A stretch of DNA of 6,918 nt from JBGSIZ01 sp041742255 (GTDB taxonomy: Bacteria > Pseudomonadota > Alphaproteobacteria > Rhodobacterales > Rhodobacteraceae): the NCBI GenBank assembly GCA_041742255.1, contig JBGSIZ010000143.1, positions 1 to 6,918 on the forward strand, written 5' to 3'. This document shows positions 1 to 5,306 of the stretch, one piece after another. Made by a program: the position numbers and the translations under genes. The number at the start of each line of letters is the position of its first letter. Positions within the stretch are counted from its first letter, which is position 1. Under the pieces are notes generated by a model. It searched no databases and was not told the DNA's origin. It saw only the letters and a list, made by a program, of their open reading frames with translations.

Positions 1-1
1 C

Positions 2-733
2 AACGGCGACCCCCGTGCCTTGACCACCGGGGTGTTGGGCGACGCCGCGCGTGGTGCCGTCCCTGCCCGCCCGCTGGAGGACCGCAGCCTGTCGGCCTAT
101 GTCCACGCCTTTGCCGCGATGGTCAGTGGTCCCGATCTTGCCCATCATACCGTGCTTTTCGGGGATGACCCGGATGCCGAATTTTCCGCACTAGCCCAGG
201 GCCGGATGCCCGACGATCCGACCTTGTACATCTGTGCGCAGGATCGTGGTGTGGGTCCGGTCACGGGGCCGGAACGTTTCGAGATCATCATGAACGGTGC
301 CCCGACCGACACCCACCGACCGAATGACGAGGAGATTGCGCGTTGTCAGACACTGGTTTTCGGGCGGCTCGCCCGGTTTGGTCTGCGGTTCAGCCCGACG
401 CCGGGGCCGGGCACCCTGACGACTCCCGCAAGGTTCAACGGGTTGTTTCCGGCGAGCCAAGGATCCCTCTACGGGCAGAGCCCGCATGGGTTGACGGCGG
501 GGTTGAAACGCCCGACCGCCCGGACCGCCCTGACGGGTCTGTATCTGTGCGGGGGCGGGGCCCATCCGGGGGCGGGGGTGCCGATGGCGACCCTCTCCGC
601 GCGGCACGCGGCCGAGGCGATCTGCACGGACCTTGCTTTCACCTTGACGTCCCCCGGGACGGATACGCGTGGTGGTATATCGACGGGATCAGCGACGACG
701 GCACCCGCGCCGTGTCCGTCATCGGGTTCATAG
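2..733 (+). CDS. crtD: CrtD, carotenoid 3,4-desaturase (methoxyneurosporene/hydroxyneurosporene desaturase), C-terminal half
   Basis: Partial at the 5' end: the frame is open from base 2 and runs 243 codons to a TAG at 731-733, roughly the C-terminal half of a family usually near 490-500 residues. CrtD is a FAD-dependent, membrane-associated desaturase of the CrtI family that introduces the C3-C4 double bond into hydroxy- or methoxy-neurosporene. The sequence shows the family's C-terminal features: TLYICAQDRG, then ERFEIIMNGAP, ARFGLRFSP, GSLYGQSPHG, and the closing flavin-domain motif GLYLCGGGAHPGAGVP near 536-583. The N-terminal GxGxxG dinucleotide fold lies outside the window. After ARHAAEAI the last 35 or so residues are low-complexity Thr/Ser/Gly/Pro. 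This tail is read through DNA that also encodes the CrtC N-terminal region in another frame, so it is probably shaped by crtC. It is likely co-transcribed with crtC. Identity as CrtD rather than CrtI is supported by the adjacent crtC and by a separate CrtI elsewhere in the window. Confidence 0.93.
   Translation, partial: NGDPRALTTGVLGDAARGAVPARPLEDRSLSAYVHAFAAMVSGPDLAHHTVLFGDDPDAEFSALAQGRMPDDPTLYICAQDRGVGPVTGPERFEIIMNGAPTDTHRPNDEEIARCQTLVFGRLARFGLRFSPTPGPGTLTTPARFNGLFPASQGSLYGQSPHGLTAGLKRPTARTALTGLYLCGGGAHPGAGVPMATLSARHAAEAICTDLAFTLTSPGTDTRGGISTGSATTAPAPCPSSGS
547..733 (+). other. crtD/crtC junction with two overlapping coding frames
   Basis: The crtD frame (second frame of the window) stays open to the TAG at 731-733, while the crtC frame (first frame) is open through the same DNA. 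In the crtC frame, 661-735 encodes a CrtC-like segment (GYAWWYIDGISDDG, then a stretch leading into FIGS). In the crtD frame the same bases give a Ser/Thr/Gly-rich tail with no recognisable motif. The minimum overlap is 22 bp (GTG start at 712); it would be 112 bp with CTG at 622 and 187 bp with GTG at 547. That the crtC frame is actually translated upstream of 712 is inferred from residue conservation as I remember the family. Confidence 0.6.
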
Positions 734-1557
734 GGTCCGTTTTTTCGCCGTGGTATGCGTGGTCCGGCCGCAAGGATCCGGCCAACCATGTGTGCATCAA
801 CGTCGCCACCTACGGCCCCGGTGGCCGGTTTACGATGACCGACCGGGGCCGCGACGCCTTGCGCACCAGCCCCGATACGTTCGAAGTTGGCCCCAGCAAG
901 ATGCAGTGGGACGGCACCCGGTTGACCATCGACATCGACGAGGTCAGCGCCCCGCCCATCATTTCCCGCGTGCGGGGCCGGATCACCCTGACCCCCCGCG
1001 CCATCACATCCGTTGAATTGCCCCTGACCCCGGACGGTGTCCATGTCTGGCGGCCGTTTGCCCCCTGTTCCGACATCATCGTCGAGTTGGAGGCCCCGGG
1101 GTGGCAATGGAACGGCCACGGGTATTTTGACGCCAATTTCGGCACTCGCGCCCTCGAAACCGATTTCCGGTTCTGGACCTGGGGGCGGTATCCGACCACC
1201 GCCGGGGCCACCTGTTTTTATGATGCCACCCGCCGCGACGGCACATCGTTGGAAAGTGCGGTGGCGTTTGACGCCGAGGGGCAGGCCCGGATGGTTGATG
1301 CCCCGCCCCGCACCCCGTTCAAGCGATCGTTGTGGCAGGTGCGCCGCGAAACCCGCGCCGATCCCGGCACTGTCCCCAAACAGGTGATGTCCATGCTGGA
1401 CGCGCCGTTCTACAGCCGGTCCGCTGTCACCACCCGCCTGAATGGCGAAGCGGTGACGGGCGTGCATGAGGCGCTTGACCTTGACAGATTCGCGAACCCC
1501 CTGCTCAAGCCGATGCTGGCAATGCGGGTGCCCCGGCGCAGGGGGTGGCAGTGGTGA
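712..1557 (+). CDS. crtC: CrtC, acyclic carotenoid 1,2-hydratase (hydroxyneurosporene synthase)
   Basis: CrtC adds water across the terminal C1-C2 double bond of neurosporene or lycopene without a cofactor, giving the 1-hydroxy carotenoid used by CrtD and CrtF. The protein carries the family blocks FIGSVFSPWYAWSGRKDP, NHVCINVATYGPGGRFTMTD, SRVRGRITLTP, GVHVWRPFAP, GYFDANFGTRALE and FRFWTWGRY. From the GTG at 712 it has 281 residues, the length I recall for Rhodobacter capsulatus CrtC, and it overlaps crtD by 22 bp. The start is uncertain. The same frame is open upstream, and codons 661-702 read GYAWWYIDGISDDG, which resembles the N-terminus of longer CrtC homologues. The only upstream start-like codons nearby are CTG at 622 and GTG at 547 (TTG at 343 is much further), and none has a convincing Shine-Dalgarno sequence. 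The true start may therefore lie before 712, with translation coupled to crtD. The end, a TGA at 1555-1557, is firm and abuts the stop of the convergent gene. Confidence 0.92.
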   Translation: MSVIGFIGSVFSPWYAWSGRKDPANHVCINVATYGPGGRFTMTDRGRDALRTSPDTFEVGPSKMQWDGTRLTIDIDEVSAPPIISRVRGRITLTPRAITSVELPLTPDGVHVWRPFAPCSDIIVELEAPGWQWNGHGYFDANFGTRALETDFRFWTWGRYPTTAGATCFYDATRRDGTSLESAVAFDAEGQARMVDAPPRTPFKRSLWQVRRETRADPGTVPKQVMSMLDAPFYSRSAVTTRLNGEAVTGVHEALDLDRFANPLLKPMLAMRVPRRRGWQW

Positions 1558-2034
1558 TCAGGTTTCGACGTAGTTGACCGCGCACCACGTTTTCAGCCCG
1601 ATTTTGGACGCCAGAATCAGCAGGAATGTCACAAACGGCAGAACCACGACGGCGGTCATGCCCAGCACAGCGCCGATGGCCCCGGAAATCGCCATAAGCA
1701 CCGCATCCTTGCCCGTTGACCACAGGTCGCCAGCCCGTTTGCGGTCATCGTCGTAGTCTTTGTGGCCGCAAAGCAGTTTTGCGAATTCAGCCTTGATCGC
1801 GGACCAATAGCTGCGTTGGGCGGCCATATCGCCGGTTCCCAGCGTATCGGTGCCCATCGCCAGTGCTTCGATCTCGTCGGCGGACATATGGGCGAGGCGC
1901 GGCGCGAGGTCATCGAACATCGACCCTGCGACGGCATCGCCATCCAAGGCACGCATGTCCTGATCTTCGGTTTCGGCGGCGGCGCGCGCCCAGTCGGCGG
2001 GGTCGGTTTGGGAAACAAGTTGAGCGAGGTCCAT
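1558..2034 (-). CDS. Uncharacterised 158-residue membrane protein in the carotenoid operon
   Basis: I do not recognise this family. The start at 2034 is chosen because an AGGAA sits 5 bp upstream of the ATG. A longer frame reaching 2097 adds 21 residues without a ribosome site. Residues 1-75 are acidic, apparently soluble and mostly helix-compatible (for example DQDMRALDGD and MSADEIEALAMG). Residues 76-110 carry SYWSAIKAEFAKLLCGHKDY followed by a charged DDDRKR patch. Residues 111-142 form one long hydrophobic stretch, either one long membrane helix or a tight hairpin, with small-residue spacing at G118, G121 and G125. The end is positively charged with two cysteines overall (C89 and C151). 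There is no signal peptide. It lies 74 bp downstream of tspO on the same strand, so it may be the last gene of a crtI-crtB-tspO transcript or have its own promoter in that gap. It converges on crtC with no bases between the stops. A role in photosynthesis is suggested only by position. Confidence 0.8.
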   Translation of the reverse strand: MDLAQLVSQTDPADWARAAAETEDQDMRALDGDAVAGSMFDDLAPRLAHMSADEIEALAMGTDTLGTGDMAAQRSYWSAIKAEFAKLLCGHKDYDDDRKRAGDLWSTGKDAVLMAISGAIGAVLGMTAVVVLPFVTFLLILASKIGLKTWCAVNYVET

Positions 2035-2039
2035 GGCGG

Positions 2040-2044
2040 TTCCT
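2040..2044 (-). promoter_or_regulatory. Ribosome binding site of the uncharacterised membrane protein
   Basis: AGGAA on the minus strand, 5 bp before the ATG at 2034. It decides the start against the in-frame upstream candidate at 2097. Confidence 0.65.
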
Positions 2045-2108
2045 AATGTGCTGGAGTTCAATATCCGCACAGTGCCGCCCCGAACCGAGTCGCGCAACAG
2101 TCAGGTGA

Positions 2109-2588
2109 TCATATCTGATCGGGCCGGAGCGGTTCCACGTCCGGGTTCAGCCGCACCACCGCAAGGTTGAGCGCCCCCGCGATCGTTACCCAGATCAGGT
2201 AGGGCACAAAGGCCGCCCCGGCCAGCGGGTCCACCTGCCAATGAGTGACCACCGCCCCCAGAACAGCCGCCCAGAGCATGCCCATCACAGGCAACGCCGC
2301 ACGCAACCGCCGCAGCCCGAAAAACACCGGTGACCACAGCGCGTTGACCGTCATTTGCAACGCCCAGAACGCCAGCGCGGTGCCGGCCCCGTCCATCCCG
2401 GCGACCCGCGCGCCGGCAAAGGCCATCAGTAGATACAGCGTGGTCCATGTGACAGGAAACACCCAGTTGGGCGGCGTCCACCATGGTTTGCGCAATTTTT
2501 TATACCATTCGCCCGGCGGAAACAGCGCCCCGGTGGCCCCGGCCGCCATGGCAGAGCCAAGGAAAACGAAAAACAGAAAGATATCCAT
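2109..2588 (-). CDS. tspO: TspO, tryptophan-rich sensory protein (TspO/MBR family)
   Basis: TspO is a five-helix membrane protein related to the mitochondrial translocator protein. In Rhodobacter sphaeroides it lies in the outer membrane, binds porphyrins and negatively affects photosynthesis gene expression under oxygen through the AppA/PpsR pathway. This 159-residue protein matches the family length of about 158. It shows the hallmark stretch from about residue 23 to 48 (FPPGEWYKKL, KPWWTPP, NWVFPVTW), then LYLLMAF, FWALQMTVNALWSPVFFG (74-91) and PYLIWVTIAGALNLAVVRLN (129-148), the cholesterol/porphyrin-site region. It is rich in Trp, and five hydrophobic segments can be traced. The start at 2588 is supported by AAAGG 6 bp upstream. 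It follows crtB by 32 bp on the same strand, so it is very likely co-transcribed with crtI and crtB, an arrangement known from Rhodobacter. It stops with TGA at 2111-2109. Confidence 0.95.
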   Translation of the reverse strand: MDIFLFFVFLGSAMAAGATGALFPPGEWYKKLRKPWWTPPNWVFPVTWTTLYLLMAFAGARVAGMDGAGTALAFWALQMTVNALWSPVFFGLRRLRAALPVMGMLWAAVLGAVVTHWQVDPLAGAAFVPYLIWVTIAGALNLAVVRLNPDVEPLRPDQI

Positions 2589-2594
2589 GGGCGG

Positions 2595-2599
2595 CCTTT
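2595..2599 (-). promoter_or_regulatory. Ribosome binding site of tspO
   Basis: AAAGG on the minus strand, 6 bp before the ATG at 2588 and inside the 32-bp crtB-tspO gap. It favours this start over in-frame codons that would begin at 2615. Confidence 0.6.
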
Positions 2600-2620
2600 C
2601 GCGGCAAATACCCACTATAC

Positions 2621-3643
2621 CTATGTCTGTTGGCGTCCCGTTCCAATGGGTCTTTCGTGCGAGGTGAGGTCAGCGAGGACATCCAGCAACGCAAGGCTTC
2701 GCCCCCGGAACGGTTGCCGCTGTCCGGCGGCGTCGCACAGGAACGCCACCTCGGGCAGGGGCGGCGCATAAAGGACGGCAGAGCGGGGCATGATCCGGGT
2801 GGCGTGCGCCCGCACCATCGCCTGTCCCATCCAGCCGATTTTCTGCGCCTTGGAGGTGTGCGCCCGCAAGGTCACGCTGTCATGCCGGTTGCGCCGGACT
2901 TGACTGCCGATGCCCGCATAGATCAACCGCGCCGCCCAGATGCCCATGCGCGCCTGCCGGGGCAAGGCCGCGATACCCGGTTCGGACCGAAGATAGAGCC
3001 TGTGCGCCTCGGCCAGAAGCCGGGACACCATGCGCCGAATTTCGGGGCTGGCCACCGGATTGGCCAGAAACGCATCGGGGTCTACCCCGGCGTCCCGCAA
3101 CCAGTCGCGGGGCAGGTAAATCCGGCCCATCCGCGCGTCTTCGCCGACGTCCCGTGCGATATTGGTCAGTTGCATCGCGACCCCTAGGTCGCAAGCCCGC
3201 GCGAGCGCATGCACATCCCGCACCCGCATCAGCACGCACATCATCGCCCCAACCGCAGCCGCGACCCGCGCCGAATAGTCCCGCACGCCCGACAGCGTGT
3301 CATAGGTCCGTTCGGCGGCGTCCCATGCCAGCCCTTCCAACAAGGCCTCGGGCAAGGCGCGGGGCATGTCGAAATCTTCGATGATGGCCGCAAAGGCCCG
3401 GTCGGCGGGCGCGTTGCGCGGCGTGCCCGCATAGGCAAGGTCCAACCGGTCCCGCAGCGACAGAACCGCGCCGACCTGATCGGTGCCTTCGTCCACGGCG
3501 TCATCCGCCAGCCTGCAAAAGGCATAAAGCACCAGTGCGGGGTCACGCACCGTTGCCGGCAACAGCCGGGATGCCGCATGAAACGACAGCGACCCAGTGC
3601 GGATCGCCTCGCGGCAGTGGTCCATGTCCGCGGGCCGGATCAT
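2621..3643 (-). CDS. crtB: CrtB, 15-cis-phytoene synthase
   Basis: CrtB condenses two geranylgeranyl diphosphates head to head to phytoene, the first committed carotenoid step, using Mg2+. The 340-residue protein shows both aspartate-rich metal/diphosphate sites of the squalene/phytoene synthase family: DDAVD at 47-51 and NIARDVGED at 161-169. It also has SFHAASRLLP (20-29), LYAFCRLADD (39-48), YSARVAAAVGAMMCVLMR (123-140) and GRIYLPRDWL (173-182). Length matches the Rhodobacter enzyme (about 339). The ATG at 3643 is chosen because it overlaps the crtI stop as ATGA and begins the family-like N-terminus MIRPADMDHCREAIRTGS. The open frame continues upstream to 3811, but that extension is Arg/Gly-rich and lies over the end of crtI. 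The ATGA overlap implies translational coupling to crtI. All catalytic residues I can check are present. Confidence 0.96.
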   Translation of the reverse strand: MIRPADMDHCREAIRTGSLSFHAASRLLPATVRDPALVLYAFCRLADDAVDEGTDQVGAVLSLRDRLDLAYAGTPRNAPADRAFAAIIEDFDMPRALPEALLEGLAWDAAERTYDTLSGVRDYSARVAAAVGAMMCVLMRVRDVHALARACDLGVAMQLTNIARDVGEDARMGRIYLPRDWLRDAGVDPDAFLANPVASPEIRRMVSRLLAEAHRLYLRSEPGIAALPRQARMGIWAARLIYAGIGSQVRRNRHDSVTLRAHTSKAQKIGWMGQAMVRAHATRIMPRSAVLYAPPLPEVAFLCDAAGQRQPFRGRSLALLDVLADLTSHERPIGTGRQQT

Positions 3644-5187
3644 TCCGCCGCGAGCCGCTGTTGTTGCGTCATCACGGGCGCGTCGGGAACAAGTTTCGCC
3701 AACACCTCGGCACTGCTGATGACACCGGGGAGGCCCGCGCCGGGATGGGTGCCCGCCCCGACGAGGAACAGCCCATCTGCCTCTTCGCTGACGTTGTGGG
3801 GCCGGAACCATGCCGATTGCAGGATGCGCGGTTCGAGCGAGAACCCGGACCCGAACGGCGACAGATACCTGTCCCGAAAGGTTTCGGGCGTGAACGTCAG
3901 GCTAGCCGAGAGGTGTTCCTGAAATCCGGGGATCGTGGTTTCAAGGACCGCCGCCACCTTGGCCTGATACCGCGCCGCTTCGGTTGTCCAATCCACGGGA
4001 TTGTCGTGCCCCAGATGCGGCACCGGCGACAGCGCATAGAACGTGTCATCGCCCGCAGGTGCCACGCCCGGATCGGTGACAGAGGGGCGGTGCAGATACA
4101 GGCTCATGTCGTCTGATAGGTGCCCCTTGATGAAAATATCCCGCAACAGACCCGAATAGCGGGGACCGGACAGGATGGTGTGATGCCCCACGTCTGCCCA
4201 TTTGCCCGCCGTGCCCTTGGTCCCGAAATACCAGACGAAAAGACCCATGGACCACCGCCGTTTGGCCAGTTTGCGATCTGTCCAGCGTTTGCGCGGCATG
4301 TCCCGCAACAAGGTGCCATAGGTGTGCCCGGCGTCCGCATTGCTGACCACGAGGGGGGCCGCGATGATTTCACCATTGTCCAGCCGGACGCCCGCCGCGC
4401 GGGTGCCGTTGAGCAGGATCTTGTCCACATCCACGCCCAGCCGGATGCGCCCGCCCTGTTCCGCGATGACGTTTGCCATTGCATCCGCGATCGCCTGCAC
4501 CCCGCCCATGGCGTAATGGACGCCGTATTCCTTCTCCAGATGGCTGACGAGCGCATACATGGAGGTCACATGATCCGGGTCCCCGCCGATGAACAGCGGG
4601 TGAAACGACAGCGCCATTTGCAAACGTGGGTCGCGCACCCGCGCCTTGGCCAGCCCGTGAATGGACCGATCCGCCCGCAGCAGCGCGAATTCCGGCAGCA
4701 CCTTGATCGTGTCCCACGCGCGGTGCATCGGCTTGGCCACCATCCCCTCGAACCCGAGGACATAGCGGCGCGCGGCGTCCCGCAGGAACCGTTCGTAGCC
4801 TTTGACGTCGCCGGGCGACAACCGCGCCACTTCGGCCGTCATGGCCGCCGTGTCGGACCGCGCCGCAAACACCGACCCATCCGGCCAGCGGATTTCGTAA
4901 AACGGGTCCAGCGGGCGCAGGTCCACATCCGCGTGAAAATCCCGCCCGCAGGCCGCCCACAGATCGGTGAACACCTGTGGCACGGTGACAATGGTGGGCC
5001 CAAGATCGAACCTGTGCCCATTTTCAGTGATGGATGACCCGCGCCCGCCCACCCGGTCCAGCCGGTCAAGAACGGTCACACGGTATCCTTTGGCCCCAAG
5101 CCGCATCGCAGCCGCCAAACCCCCCAGACCCGCCCCAATAACAATGGCGCGGTCGGCGGCGTGTCCTTCTGGTCTATGTGTCAACAT
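3640..5187 (-). CDS. crtI: CrtI, phytoene desaturase (bacterial FAD-dependent type)
   Basis: CrtI is a membrane-associated FAD enzyme that desaturates phytoene stepwise, to neurosporene (three steps) in Rhodobacter-type species or to lycopene (four steps) elsewhere. The sequence cannot tell which; the neighbouring crtA favours the spheroidene route and hence mainly neurosporene. The 515-residue protein has the N-terminal flavin fold GAGLGGLAAAMRLGAKGYRV from residue 18, with D41 at the end of the second strand and GGRGSS at 47-52. It then has HRFDLGPTIVTVPQVF, LSFHPLFIGGDPDHVTSMY, GVHYAMGGVQAIADAMA, MGLFVWYFGTKGT and FRDRYLSPFGSGFSLEPRI. The C-terminal bacterial phytoene-desaturase signature GLFLVGAGTHPGAGLPGV lies near 472-489. 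Length fits the family (about 510-525). The ATG at 5187 has no obvious Shine-Dalgarno sequence and lies inside a PpsR-type palindrome; a TTG follows at 5184. It is the first gene of the leftward block, divergent from crtA, and its stop overlaps the crtB start. Confidence 0.96.
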   Translation of the reverse strand: MLTHRPEGHAADRAIVIGAGLGGLAAAMRLGAKGYRVTVLDRLDRVGGRGSSITENGHRFDLGPTIVTVPQVFTDLWAACGRDFHADVDLRPLDPFYEIRWPDGSVFAARSDTAAMTAEVARLSPGDVKGYERFLRDAARRYVLGFEGMVAKPMHRAWDTIKVLPEFALLRADRSIHGLAKARVRDPRLQMALSFHPLFIGGDPDHVTSMYALVSHLEKEYGVHYAMGGVQAIADAMANVIAEQGGRIRLGVDVDKILLNGTRAAGVRLDNGEIIAAPLVVSNADAGHTYGTLLRDMPRKRWTDRKLAKRRWSMGLFVWYFGTKGTAGKWADVGHHTILSGPRYSGLLRDIFIKGHLSDDMSLYLHRPSVTDPGVAPAGDDTFYALSPVPHLGHDNPVDWTTEAARYQAKVAAVLETTIPGFQEHLSASLTFTPETFRDRYLSPFGSGFSLEPRILQSAWFRPHNVSEEADGLFLVGAGTHPGAGLPGVISSAEVLAKLVPDAPVMTQQQRLAAE

Positions 5188-5196
5188 AGATTGACA
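5179..5196. promoter_or_regulatory. PpsR/CrtJ-type operator 1, over the crtI start
   Basis: TGTCAACATAGATTGACA is a perfect match to TGT-N12-ACA, with the preferred TGTC...GACA form and arms TGTCAA/TTGACA exactly complementary around a 6-bp centre. PpsR (CrtJ) is the aerobic/light repressor that binds such palindromes in bch, crt and puc promoters. This copy covers the crtI ATG (minus strand, 5187-5185) and the last three bases of a candidate -10 box, so binding should block crtI transcription directly. The motif match is seen; binding by PpsR is inferred. Confidence 0.85.
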
Positions 5197-5222
5197 CTAC
5201 GCGGACATCCCCAATCTGACAA
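5194..5222 (-). promoter_or_regulatory. Candidate crtI promoter (sigma-70 type)
   Basis: On the minus strand TTGTCA (5222-5217, five of six to the -35 consensus) is followed after 17 bp by TAGTGT (5199-5194, three of six to the -10 consensus). Transcription would begin near 5187-5188, at or one base before the crtI ATG, implying an mRNA with almost no leader. The weak -10 match makes this tentative, but the spacing is ideal, the operator overlap is sensible, and the absence of a ribosome site before crtI agrees with a leaderless start. Confidence 0.4.
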
Positions 5223-5274
5223 TAGGTTCAGTGCGGCAATCGGTGACCGGATGCTTCACAAAGTGTTTTGCATG

Positions 5275-5292
5275 TGTCAGGGTTAGTTGACA
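5275..5292. promoter_or_regulatory. PpsR/CrtJ-type operator 2, upstream of crtA
   Basis: TGTCAGGGTTAGTTGACA fits TGT-N12-ACA and the stricter TGTC-N10-GACA form. It ends 3 bp before the GGAGG of crtA. Its start is 96 bp from that of the operator over the crtI start, about nine helical turns, so two bound repressor tetramers would lie roughly on one face of the DNA. Cooperative binding of CrtJ to distant sites in the crtA-crtI region is established for Rhodobacter capsulatus; here it is inferred. I could not find a convincing sigma-70 promoter for crtA. Confidence 0.82.
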
Positions 5293-5295
5293 CTT

Positions 5296-5300
5296 GGAGG
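5296..5300 (+). promoter_or_regulatory. Ribosome binding site of crtA
   Basis: GGAGG, a strong Shine-Dalgarno sequence, 6 bp before the GTG at 5307. The nearer ATG at 5302 is only 1 bp away, is out of frame and opens a six-codon frame ending in TGA, so the GTG is the real start. Confidence 0.8.
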
Positions 5301-5306
5301 TATGGC

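Noticed and set aside
343..711. Upstream extension of crtC to a TTG at 343
   Set aside because: Most of it (343 to about 620) is low-complexity Arg/Gly/Pro-rich reading of conserved crtD DNA. Only the last part (about 637-711) looks like real CrtC sequence.
469..1467. 332-codon open frame on the minus strand
   Set aside because: It lies wholly antisense to crtC and the end of crtD and has no recognisable motif. Long shadow frames are expected in GC-rich coding DNA.
1497..1545. Inverted repeat CCCCCTG...CAGGGGG near the crtC end as a terminator
   Set aside because: The 7-bp arms are separated by 35 bases, there is no following T-tract on either strand, and it lies in coding sequence, so it may be chance in GC-rich DNA.
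2107..2120. Small hairpin GATCA-TATC-TGATC at the tspO stop
   Set aside because: The stem is only 5 bp and AT-containing with no U-tract, too weak to call a terminator.
2483..3187. 234-codon open frame on the plus strand
   Set aside because: It is antisense to the tspO start and much of crtB, and Arg/Pro/Gly-rich with no motif.
3644..3811. 56-codon upstream extension of crtB
   Set aside because: It overlaps the conserved C-terminus of crtI and is an Arg/Gly-rich translation. The ATG at 3643 matches the family N-terminus and the ATGA coupling.
4120..5037. 305-codon open frame on the plus strand
   Set aside because: It is antisense to crtI, His/Arg/Pro-rich and without family features, while crtI is unmistakable on the other strand.
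5268..5306. In-frame TTG start for crtA at 5268
   Set aside because: It would place codons through operator 2 and the ribosome site and has no Shine-Dalgarno sequence of its own. The GTG at 5307 is ideally spaced from GGAGG.
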